Origin: Opitutales bacterium UBA5694
Lineage (GTDB): Bacteria; Verrucomicrobiota; Verrucomicrobiia; Opitutales; Opitutaceae
Direction: 5' to 3'
Assembly (NCBI GenBank): GCA_002420185.1
Contig: DIHO01000019.1
Span: 1-64,000, forward strand
DNA length: 64,000 bases
The notes beneath the pieces are model-generated. The model had not been told where the DNA came from. It saw only the letters and a list, made by a program, of their open reading frames with translations, and did no database searches. Position numbers and translations under genes: made by a program. Numbering within the stretch: the stretch's first letter is position 1; each line of letters begins with the position of its first letter. This document shows positions 48,079-56,187 of this stretch, piece after piece.

Positions 48079-48843
48079 ATGATTAAGGTCGTGTCTCTAG
48101 TTACGCTGTTTCTTTTGGCTTCCACTGTGTTTGGCGGAACGGCGTAAGAGGCTTGGTATAGGATCGCTTTGCGTAAGAAAGCGGAGGACAAGAACCAAGC
48201 CTTTCATTTCGTGGAAAACAATGCGTCTCTTCCGAATATCTTTATCTATGGTGATTCCATATCAATTGCCTACACGCCAGTCGTTAGGGAGTTACTAGAT
48301 GGGAAAGCCAATGTGTATCGACTACATGTGAATGGGGGCGACTCGTCTTCGTTTGTTTCGAAAATGGAAACGCTCCACTCTACGATGCAGAGTTCCAAGC
48401 TCGACGGGCACTGGACCCATGAGTGGGACATTATACAAGTCAATGTAGGGCTCCACGACTTGAAATATGTCGTTAACCGTTCCAAACTCGAAAAAGTAAA
48501 TGGTACGCAGGTGTCATCGCCGGATGAATACGCAAGCAACTTAAAGGGAATTATCTCCTTTTTGAGCTACCATCACCCAAACGCCAAGCTAGTGTTTGCC
48601 TTGACCACTCCGGTGCCGTATGGCGAACCCGGTCGCCGTGCGGGCGATGCGGCAAGGTACAATGAGGTGGCTTTGAAGGTGCTCGAAAGTCATCCTGAAA
48701 TCGTAGTGAACGACTTGTATTCGCTCACGAAGCCTCACCACTCGGAATGGTGGATCAAGCCAGGGAACGTGCATTTTAATCCGAAAGGGATCCGAGCCCA
48801 GGGCGAGGAAGTGGCGAAAGTGTTACGACAGTTGCTAGATTAA
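48079..48843 (+). pseudogene. Secreted SGNH-hydrolase, interrupted by one in-frame TAA
   Basis: A reading frame opens at ATG 48079 with a good signal peptide (MIKVVSLVTLFLLASTVFGG), hits TAA at 48145-48147, and continues in the same frame to 48843. The body is an SGNH/GDSL-like esterase: NIFIYGDSISIAYTP with the nucleophile Ser, DIIQVNVGLHDLKYV (Gly/Asn block) and KPGNVHFNPKGIRAQGEEV with the catalytic His. A TTG at 48169 could restart translation but would give a protein without export signal. A single substitution (for example CAA to TAA) explains the break. Such enzymes deacylate carbohydrates near sulfatases. Confidence 0.8.
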
Positions 48844-48888
48844 CCTTCGCTTACGCGAAATGGCGAGTTCGCGTCGACGGTATTTACC

Positions 48889-48917
48889 TGGTAGGAGCTC
48901 CGATTTTTCGGGGCGTC
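48889..48917 (+). repeat. REP-like hairpin with GTAG head
   Basis: TGGTAGGAGCTCCGATTTTTCGGGGCG: a GTAG tetranucleotide at 48891-48894 followed by an imperfect stem (GCTCCGA/TCGGGGC with one G-U pair). It shares TGGTAGGAGC with the element at 57830. It lies between the broken SGNH gene and the next sulfatase. Confidence 0.45.
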
Positions 48918-49064
48918 CTCAGTTCATGAACATTGCCCGACTTTTCAGGATTCCTACGGATGAGGCAGTCTCCATATTTTACTGCTTTATCGCAGCGGAG
49001 CAGGCGTATCATATTAATAAAATCTATCGTTGTCGAAATTACGGAAATCTGCGTAAATCGACGC

Positions 49065-50936
49065 ATGAAATTCCCCGACTGTGCTTTGTTGTTTTCCTTT
49101 CTGTCGCTATTCCCGAACTCATTTGGCGCAGAAAAACCGAATATCCTCTGGATTTTCGCGGAAGACACCTCTCCGTGGATGGGGTGTTACGGTCACGAGG
49201 TGAACCAGGGATATACGCCGCACATCGACTCATTGGCGGCACAAGGCATCCGGTTTTCTCGGGCTTATGTACCGGCTCCGGTTTGCTCGGCTTGTCGCTC
49301 GGCGGTGATGACTGGTCAGAACCAAATTCGTTTTGGCGCTCATGAGCACCGGTCGTCCCGCGGACCGAGAAAAATGAAGTACCCAAGCCATTTGAAATTG
49401 CTCCCGGAAATAATGAAAGAGGGTGGTTATTTCACGTTTAATTTGGGTAAGTCTGACTACAATTTCACTTGGGATCAGAAAGCGACGTATTCGCTGCAGC
49501 AGAAAACCCGGGAACCGGTTCCTTGGGATTCACTCAAAGCAAACCAGCCATTTTATGGACAGATCCAAACGGCAGGTGGGAAGAACAACGTTTCGAAGTT
49601 TCCAGCCGATTACAAAACCGATCCTGCGTCGGTGACCGTACCGCCCGACTATCCTCAAAATCAGCTTTATCGGGAAGTGGTTGCCGAGCACTATGATTCG
49701 ATTCGAAAGGATGACGACTTTATTGGAAAGATTCTCGCAGGGCTGAAGGAAAATGGGCTCTGGAAAAACACGATCGTGGTTTACGTTTCGGATCACGGCG
49801 CTAACCAGCTGGTCCGCCACAAGCAGATGCCGACGGAGGGAGGATTGCATGTGCCCTTTATTGTGCGTGGTCCGAAGCAATTTGTGCCGAAAAACCAAGT
49901 ACGTGACGATTTAGTTGATATACTGGATCTTTCCGCTACCACGCTAGCCTGGGCCGGTCTGGAGCGACCCGACTGGTACGAGGGACAGAATTTATTCAGT
50001 GAAAATTTCAGTCCAAGAACGTTTGTTGCGGCAGCGAAGGACCGCTTGGATCACACGATCGACCGAGTTCGGACCATTCGAACAGACCGCTTTCGCTACA
50101 CCCGGAACTACAAGCTCGATCGCATTTTGCTACAGCCCCAGTACCGGGACCAGCAGCTCTATACACAAAATCTGCACGAGCTCTACAATTCGGGAGAGCT
50201 GGCACCCAAATTGGCCGAAATCTATTTTGGGGAACGTCGTTCCGAGGAGTTTTATGACGTTGAGCAAGATCCCCATCAGTTGTACAATCTGGCTAGCGAA
50301 CCGAAGTATGCCAAGGAGCTTGAAGTGCATCGTGACCTACTTGACGAGTGGCTAGAAAAAGGGGATATGGGTGCTTCAGAAGAGCCGGATGAGGAGATCG
50401 CCTTTCAAGATAAAGGCCCGGCAAAATGGAGGAAAGTGAATCCTGAATACGAACACCTGCGCAAGGATAGCGATGGGGATGGGCTGTCAGATGACTGGGA
50501 AGGCTACAACGATCGCGATCCAATGGATGGAAAGCTCCTCTTTACTTTTGATTGCGGAGGCTGGCAGACCGAAGGCTGGCTGCCGAATCCGGGGATATCG
50601 AATATTGCTGGCTTCAAAGGCTATCTCGATTTTGATTTGCCCTTAGGGCAGGGCTCTCTGGTGCGAAGCGGCTTGAATGCAGATTTGTCGAAACAAGGGG
50701 GCATTTTTTCGGTGTTCATGAGGGTTTCCAAGCCAACGCTTATTTGGCTGTCGTTAAATAGTGGCGACGGAGTTATGCGGAAAATGGCTGGACCAGTGAC
50801 GGTACTGCCTGGAAAAACCTACAAGGATGCTGCTAAGTTCCGTATTCCAGAAGTGGGAATGGTGAAAGCTATGCGTATCGATTTCCAGAGCGAAGAGGGC
50901 GCATTCGTCGAAATTGAGTCGATGAGGGCGAATTGA
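49065..50936 (+). CDS. Sulfatase (CSACR type) with calcium-repeat-like C-terminal extension
   Basis: Exported sulfatase, about 623 aa. The signal ends at SFGAEKPNILWIFAEDTSPWMGCYG. The formylglycine motif is CSACRSAVMTG, the CxAxR variant. GRxTFNLGKSDYNF-like YFTFNLGKSDYNF and the EHRSSRG segment resemble S1_8/SGSH relatives. After the sulfatase tail (DVEQDPHQLYNLA) comes a segment DSDGDGLSDDWEGYNDRDP, similar to thrombospondin type 3/dockerin-like calcium repeats, and a beta-rich C-terminal domain of about 130 residues. The frame is open from 48933, but ATG 49065 begins the signal peptide. It may cleave an N- or O-sulfated sugar; the specificity is not certain. Confidence 0.9.
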   Translation: MKFPDCALLFSFLSLFPNSFGAEKPNILWIFAEDTSPWMGCYGHEVNQGYTPHIDSLAAQGIRFSRAYVPAPVCSACRSAVMTGQNQIRFGAHEHRSSRGPRKMKYPSHLKLLPEIMKEGGYFTFNLGKSDYNFTWDQKATYSLQQKTREPVPWDSLKANQPFYGQIQTAGGKNNVSKFPADYKTDPASVTVPPDYPQNQLYREVVAEHYDSIRKDDDFIGKILAGLKENGLWKNTIVVYVSDHGANQLVRHKQMPTEGGLHVPFIVRGPKQFVPKNQVRDDLVDILDLSATTLAWAGLERPDWYEGQNLFSENFSPRTFVAAAKDRLDHTIDRVRTIRTDRFRYTRNYKLDRILLQPQYRDQQLYTQNLHELYNSGELAPKLAEIYFGERRSEEFYDVEQDPHQLYNLASEPKYAKELEVHRDLLDEWLEKGDMGASEEPDEEIAFQDKGPAKWRKVNPEYEHLRKDSDGDGLSDDWEGYNDRDPMDGKLLFTFDCGGWQTEGWLPNPGISNIAGFKGYLDFDLPLGQGSLVRSGLNADLSKQGGIFSVFMRVSKPTLIWLSLNSGDGVMRKMAGPVTVLPGKTYKDAAKFRIPEVGMVKAMRIDFQSEEGAFVEIESMRAN

Positions 50937-51008
50937 GATTTGGTTTGCATCCGCTCTTGCATGTCTGGGCGTGAGCAGAAATATTCCAGCTATTGGAGCT
51001 TGTAAGCT

Positions 51009-51087
51009 TAGGGCAACGACCTCCGGGCGTGCTGCGTTTATTTTATCTGCTCTTCCTATGCGGCACGCCCGGAGGTCGTTGCACTAC
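51009..51087. repeat. Inverted REP pair (BIME-like) between convergent genes
   Basis: Left arm GCAACGACCTCCGGGCGTGCTGC (23 bases in two halves, 51013-51035) and right arm at 51060-51082 are reverse complements with one mismatch, separated by 24 bases. On the minus strand the right copy is preceded by GTAG (51084-51087), the head tetranucleotide of many REP elements. It lies between the sulfatase stop at 50936 and the isomerase stop at 51094, a typical REP location. Confidence 0.7.
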
Positions 51088-51093
51088 CAGATT

Positions 51094-51969
51094 CTACAAA
51101 GTAGCCAGGTGCTGGATGCTCTGATTGATACTGGCGATTGGGTCGGGAGACTGGTCCTGCTCGACGTGGCAATGAGCGACACCCGCTTTCTTAGCGGTTT
51201 GGATGATCGGCTCCATGGGGATGATGCCGCCACCGAGCTCTTGAAACGCATCCTTGGGGACGCTAACGAATTCCGGAAGGGTCATCCCCTTTTTGAGATC
51301 CTTTAAATGCAGTTGAGAGACGCGACCTTCGAGTTTCCTGATCAGCTCTACTGGGTCCTTTCCTCCTACGACTACCCAGAAGACGTCGACTTCAAATTGC
51401 ATGTCGGGAGAAAATTCGTCGATCAAAACCTGGTAGCCCGTAGTGCCTTCGACCGGCTCGAATTCAAAGGCGTGATTGTGGTAGGAAAGTTGAATGTCGA
51501 CTTTCTTTGCTTGGGCGGCCGCTCTATTACAGTTTTCAGCGAGTCGCTTGTAGGCGTCGGGACCTCCTCTTTCGTTGTCATGCAGGTAGGGCACGACGAG
51601 GTGGGAAAGACCCGTTTCCTTGGCGGCATCGAGAATCTTGGCGAATGGGGGGACACCTTCCTTGGTCGGATTGGTCACGGATTCCCAGGCGAAGTGAGAG
51701 GAGTTGACTGCCAACCCAAAATCCTTGGCCGCTTCAATCATTGGACCGGCATTGGGGAATCCGTAGGACTCGACTTGTTTGTAGCCCGCATCGGCGACCG
51801 CTTTTAGAGTGGCAACGGGATCTTTAGCGATCTGATTTCGTAAGGTGTAGAGCTGTATGCCAATATTTTTACGATAGCGGTTGTTTTTTCCGAGAGCCAT
51901 GGCTTGAAAGGCGGCTGATGAGGCTAATGAAGAAGCGAGGGCTGTTTTAATAAAATTTCGACGTAGCAT
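51094..51969 (-). CDS. Exported sugar phosphate isomerase/epimerase-like TIM barrel
   Basis: 291 aa, AP-endonuclease-2/xylose-isomerase-like barrel family. The N-terminus MLRRNFIKTALASSLASSAAFQAMA has a twin-arginine-like signal (RRNFIK), so it is probably exported by Tat and folded before export. Barrel landmarks: GIQLYTLRNQIAKDPVATLKAVADAGYKQVESYGF, LSYHNHAFEFEP (metal His/Glu), MQFEVDVFWVVVGGKDP and GRVSQLHLKDLKKG. Exported relatives are common near sulfatases in PVC bacteria and are mostly uncharacterised. It converges with the 49,065 sulfatase. Confidence 0.86.
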   Translation of the reverse strand: MLRRNFIKTALASSLASSAAFQAMALGKNNRYRKNIGIQLYTLRNQIAKDPVATLKAVADAGYKQVESYGFPNAGPMIEAAKDFGLAVNSSHFAWESVTNPTKEGVPPFAKILDAAKETGLSHLVVPYLHDNERGGPDAYKRLAENCNRAAAQAKKVDIQLSYHNHAFEFEPVEGTTGYQVLIDEFSPDMQFEVDVFWVVVGGKDPVELIRKLEGRVSQLHLKDLKKGMTLPEFVSVPKDAFQELGGGIIPMEPIIQTAKKAGVAHCHVEQDQSPDPIASINQSIQHLATL

Positions 51970-52106
51970 GGTAAAATTTTTTGGGTTAGATAATCAGTGA
52001 AGCGGAAGGATTCCCTAATTGGCAAGCGGGATTCGACTTATTCATATGAAAAGTACGGGCCTTGCAGAAAATGCCCTCGTTTTCTAGCCTTGGTTCCGAA
52101 ATTGAC

Positions 52107-52617
52107 ATGAGAGTGAAAAATTAGTCTCTTCATTAGCCTATCTCCTTTTTTCCTCTTCCTTCTTTGACGCCTCAGGTTCTTCCGGTTTTCGTACGGAGAC
52201 AATCGCGGAAGGAATCAATGTGGGCACGGCGTTAGCGACCACTCCGGATGCTAGATTCTATGTTGCCGAGCAACCGGGAAATGTTCGAATTTTTGAAGAT
52301 GGAGTCGTTCGGGAGCGACCGTTGCTTTATATGTATTAAAAAGTGAATACAAATTAGAAATGGAGACTTGTAGGTATTCAATTTAATCCAGAATATCCCC
52401 TGAAGCGTTCTTGTTCGTGGTGTAGTTTGGTAGTAATCCCTATATCCATCATTTCATCAGCCGGTTTGCCATTGTAGGCTGTATTGCTGACCCCAACAGC
52501 GAGGTAATATTGTCGGAGGGAGATATCAGGCAATACTCGTTTTTAGATGGATCAGAAATACGTTTGAGCCGTACTATAACTGGTCCCAAGTTACTTAAAT
52601 TCGTTGACCGCGATTGA
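52107..52617 (+). pseudogene. Remnant of a PQQ-dependent sugar (glucose/sorbosone-type) dehydrogenase
   Basis: Signal-like start near ATG 52107, then in one frame FRTETIAEGINVGTALATTPDARFYVAEQPGNVRIFEDG (split motif), the first blade of GSDH-type dehydrogenases, ending at TAA after LLYMY (about 52338). Further similarity reappears in other frames: VGIQFNPEYPLKR around 52370-52410 (normally GllgiaFdPdF) and FISRFAIVG...DPNSEVILSEGD around 52455-52530. Frameshifts, stops and loss of the C-terminal two thirds make it non-functional. The sulfatase gene starts 67 bp later. Confidence 0.72.
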
Positions 52618-52684
52618 GGTAGTGGATGTGTTTCCTTTGTCTAATCATACCGAAAGTAACAAGCTCCAATAAACTAGCAATAGG

Positions 52685-54184
52685 ATGAAACGTCGTACCT
52701 TCGTCAAAACCTCTATCACCGCGGCGGCCAGTGCCACAGTGTTGGAGAACCTAATTTCTGTGGAGAAAGAATCCTCCAAAAAACCGAATCTCCTCATCAT
52801 TCAGTGCGATGAGCTCAATTTTCGGACAATCGGCAGCTACCGTGATACGCTCCCAGATGAGCAAGCTTTTATGTGGGGCAAAAAAATGGTGGTGGAAACA
52901 CCGCATATTGACAGCCTCGCTGCGGAGGGAACGCTGTGTACGAAATTTTATGCGGCAACCCCGGTCTGCTCACCCTCCCGCTCCTCTTTTATTTCTGGCT
53001 GTTTCCCACAAAACACCGGGGTTCCCAAAAACGATTTGCCGATTGAAGATTCGATCGTAACGTTTGCCCATCTCTTGGGTGACGCAGGCTATGCCACCGG
53101 TTACGCAGGCAAGTGGCATCTCGATGGAGATGGAAAGCCGCAGTGGGACCCCCGACGAGATTTTGGTTTCGGGGACAATCGATACATGTTTAATCGGGGT
53201 CATTGGAAGCAGTTTGAAGACACGGAAAATGGACCTCGGATAAAGGCGCGTGATGGGAAAGGGAGGCCCACCTACAGTGTAGAAGGCGCGGACGAAGAGT
53301 CTTTTGCGACCGACTGGCTTTCGAACAAAGCCATCGATTTCATTGAGGAGCATAAGAGCGAGCCGTTCTGCTACATGTTGGCGATACCGGATCCACATGG
53401 ACCGGATACAGTTCGGGTGCCTTACGACACAATGCTCGACGACAGTGACTCCGAGATGCCTCGGACCTTTGATAAGTCGGCGAAAGATGTGCCTTCTTGG
53501 GCGGAACCAGCGGATAAATGCAACTACAAAATGGCGGCCTATTTGGGTATGATGAAATGCATCGATGACAATGTGGGCCGTATTCTTGGCACGTTGCGTG
53601 AACGTAATATTATTGATGATACAATCGTCATCTTTACTGCCGATCATGGAGATCTTCGAGGGGAACATCATAGGCAAAACAAAGGCGTCCCGTTGGAGGC
53701 TTCGGCTAAAGTGCCCTTTATCATCCGTTATCCGAAAAAAATCGCAGCGGCCCGGCGGATTGACAATGTGCTGAACACGGTCGATTTTCAGTCTACGATC
53801 CTTTCCATGATGGGGATCAAAAAATCAGGCAATGAAGAAGGTCGAGACGCATCCCAAATTCTAACTACAGGTAGTGTGCCTAAAGGCTGGAGCGACGTAA
53901 CCTTTATGCGAAGCACAGGTGCGATTGGGGCGACGAACGGTTGGGTTGCGGCGGTAACGCCTCGTCACAAACTGATTCTGTCGGACAAGGACGAGCCTTG
54001 GCTTCTCGATCTCGACGAAGACCCCGACGAGCTCACTAATTTCGTCCATGACGAAAAACAACGTGAGACCGCTCGCAATCTTGCGAAGGAAATTGAAGCC
54101 TACGGCAAGCGTCACAACGATCCGTACACGACGAATGCAAAAATCCGCAAAGCTCTCGAAGAATTGGCGGGTTATACGGGGTAA
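52685..54184 (+). CDS. Sulfatase (CSPSR type), choline/iduronate-sulfatase-like
   Basis: Exported sulfatase, 499 aa. The N-terminus MKRRTFVKTSITAAASATVL contains RRTFVK, a Tat-like signal. Metal and catalytic parts: NLLIIQCDELNFRTIG, the formylglycine site CSPSRSSFISG, YATGYAGKWHLDGDG, and IFTADHGDLRGEHHRQNKG (second metal Asp/His). The tail LLDLDEDPDELTNFVHD is standard. The arrangement is that of the choline-sulfatase/iduronate-2-sulfatase broad group. The substrate is unassigned. ATG 52685 is the only sensible start. Confidence 0.91.
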   Translation: MKRRTFVKTSITAAASATVLENLISVEKESSKKPNLLIIQCDELNFRTIGSYRDTLPDEQAFMWGKKMVVETPHIDSLAAEGTLCTKFYAATPVCSPSRSSFISGCFPQNTGVPKNDLPIEDSIVTFAHLLGDAGYATGYAGKWHLDGDGKPQWDPRRDFGFGDNRYMFNRGHWKQFEDTENGPRIKARDGKGRPTYSVEGADEESFATDWLSNKAIDFIEEHKSEPFCYMLAIPDPHGPDTVRVPYDTMLDDSDSEMPRTFDKSAKDVPSWAEPADKCNYKMAAYLGMMKCIDDNVGRILGTLRERNIIDDTIVIFTADHGDLRGEHHRQNKGVPLEASAKVPFIIRYPKKIAAARRIDNVLNTVDFQSTILSMMGIKKSGNEEGRDASQILTTGSVPKGWSDVTFMRSTGAIGATNGWVAAVTPRHKLILSDKDEPWLLDLDEDPDELTNFVHDEKQRETARNLAKEIEAYGKRHNDPYTTNAKIRKALEELAGYTG

Positions 54185-54479
54185 CTGGCGAGATTGGTAT
54201 TCGCAAAATTCTCTAAAAGAAGACGATCGGTCCAAAGGAACCTGTATTCGATACTCGCAATGGTAGTGCGGTATTTAAGTTTTTCGATGCAATGAACTCC
54301 TCGGTATTTAGTTGGAAGACGAAAGGATGCAATTGGAGTATTGCGGTTCGCCCTCGATCCACATTTTTATCTAGAATCTCTCCTTGTCCATCATCGCGTT
54401 TCGTTCTAAAAAAAGGGACCCGTAGATGATTAATACCCGAACCAGATTCACTTCTGCGACAACAGTTGATTTCAGCCCT

Positions 54480-56018
54480 ATGGAGATCCCAACTCTTTTC
54501 ATATTTATGATTCTATGGTCCGCCGTTTTTTCGGGACCATGTTTGATGAGCCAGACGACTGCTAAAAGGCCGCTGGCTGTGACGCCTGTGTCAAGGCTAG
54601 AAAAGGACTGGTGGAAGACTCGCCACCAGGAAAAGCTGGAGGAAGCGAGAAACCGTGGAGAGGAAGCGGAACTACTGTTTATTGGGGACTCCATTACGCA
54701 CGGTTGGGATCCAGGCCTGTGGGCGGAGAACTTCGCTCAATATGGAGCATTCAATCTGGGCTTCAGCGGAGACCGGACCGAACATGTGCTCTGGAGATTT
54801 CAGAATGGGGCGTTGGACAATCTTTCACCCAAAGTAACGGTACTCATGATCGGTACCAACAACACGGGTCAGGGTGAGGGCCAACCGCCTTCCGAAACCA
54901 TTCTGGGAATCGAGTCGATTATCGACGAAATAAATACGAAACTACCGGAAACCAAGTTGATTATTCAGGCTCTATTTCCAAGAGGGGCTTCAAAGGACGA
55001 CCCACTTCGCATGGTGAATGCCCAAATCAATAAGGAGCTTCCAGTGCTCGCTGCTAAGAAAGGGGCTGAGTTTTTGGATATAAACGATTTTTTCTTGGAG
55101 AAAGATGGGACATTACCCCGCAATATTATGCCCGACCTTCTCCATCCAAAAAAGGAGGGTTATCGGTTGTGGGCTCATGGACTCAAGTCATCACTCGATC
55201 GGTACTTTGGGAAGACCAAGAAAGCACCTAGGCCAAATATCGTTACACTTTGGCCGAAAGGGGTTCCGGATCCGCATGACGCCAGCCTAGTCGAAAAAAG
55301 CGGGTTGGGGAATCCGAGACGAGGTGGAACGGTGATTCGAATTACGAATGTTGCTGAGCCGAGCATAACCGTTTATAAAGCCCGTAGTCTTCGACCCTCT
55401 GCGGGAGTGCTCGTGTGTCCAGGTGGTGCATACAATATTTTGGCTTGGAATTTAGAAGGGGAGGAAATTGCAGAGTGGTTGAATTCCATTGGAATCACGG
55501 CTGCGGTCTTGAAGTACCGCGTGCCGAAAAACCGCGAAGGAGCGTTGCAAGACGCGCAGCGAGCTCTCAGTTTGATGCGAAGTAATGCGGAGGACTGGAA
55601 TCTGGATCCGGAGAATATCGGTGTATTTGGATTTTCCGCGGGAGGTCACCTTTCCGCTTCCTTGAGCAATCAATGGCGATCCCGAAATTATCCTAAAGTG
55701 GATGCTGCGGATAACGTTTCCTGTCGCCCTGATTTCACTGTGTTGATTTATCCGGCTTACATTGGTACTTCTGGTTTCGAGCTTTCGCCGGATTTCACAA
55801 TTGACGCAGATGCACCTCCGGTCTTCATCGTGCAAACGCAGGATGACAAGAAGCACTTCCCTAGTGCGATTGTGTACAACCATGAACTTGTTAAGCGGGG
55901 AATTAGTTCGGAATTACACACCTTTCCCACGGGGGGGCATGGCTATGGGCTTCGACTCAGCGCGTATCCAGTATCCGGATGGACGGATCTGTGTCGCGAC
56001 TGGCTATGGAGGCAGTGA
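54480..56018 (+). CDS. Two-domain esterase: SGNH hydrolase fused to alpha/beta hydrolase
   Basis: Secreted bifunctional esterase, about 512 aa. Signal-like MEIPTLFIFMILWSAVFSG. Domain 1 (about 50-250) is a PAF-acetylhydrolase-like SGNH hydrolase: ELLFIGDSITHGWDP with nucleophile Ser, LGFSGDRTEHVLWR, VLMIGTNNTGQ and DLLHPKKEGY with catalytic Asp-His. Domain 2 (about 265-512) is an alpha/beta hydrolase of the acetyl-xylan-esterase/BD-FAE type: ITVYKARSLRPSAGVLVCPGGAY (oxyanion), VFGFSAGGHLSASL (GxSxG), and late Asp/His in QTQDDKKHFPSA and FPTGGHGYGL. Probably two deacetylases acting on acetylated polysaccharide. ATG 54426 is an alternative start that would extend the N-terminus by 18 residues. 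Confidence 0.89.
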   Translation: MEIPTLFIFMILWSAVFSGPCLMSQTTAKRPLAVTPVSRLEKDWWKTRHQEKLEEARNRGEEAELLFIGDSITHGWDPGLWAENFAQYGAFNLGFSGDRTEHVLWRFQNGALDNLSPKVTVLMIGTNNTGQGEGQPPSETILGIESIIDEINTKLPETKLIIQALFPRGASKDDPLRMVNAQINKELPVLAAKKGAEFLDINDFFLEKDGTLPRNIMPDLLHPKKEGYRLWAHGLKSSLDRYFGKTKKAPRPNIVTLWPKGVPDPHDASLVEKSGLGNPRRGGTVIRITNVAEPSITVYKARSLRPSAGVLVCPGGAYNILAWNLEGEEIAEWLNSIGITAAVLKYRVPKNREGALQDAQRALSLMRSNAEDWNLDPENIGVFGFSAGGHLSASLSNQWRSRNYPKVDAADNVSCRPDFTVLIYPAYIGTSGFELSPDFTIDADAPPVFIVQTQDDKKHFPSAIVYNHELVKRGISSELHTFPTGGHGYGLRLSAYPVSGWTDLCRDWLWRQ

Positions 56019-56187
56019 GAGTCTCGGCGTCGTTCGCGAGGGTCGGTAAATAGGAGGGGAGGACCGGGCCAGTCCTTCCTGCGATATGCTTGGTAATCCT
56101 AGGGCAGCGGTGATTGAGCCGATCCACTGCATGGTCGATTGCACACTTTGATCTTGGTATTCGAAGTAGATTGTCTTCTATAAGGGA

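Noticed and set aside
52970..53677. 235-codon minus-strand frame opposite the CSPSR sulfatase
   Set aside because: Antisense shadow of a clear sulfatase; composition rich in Arg/His without motif.
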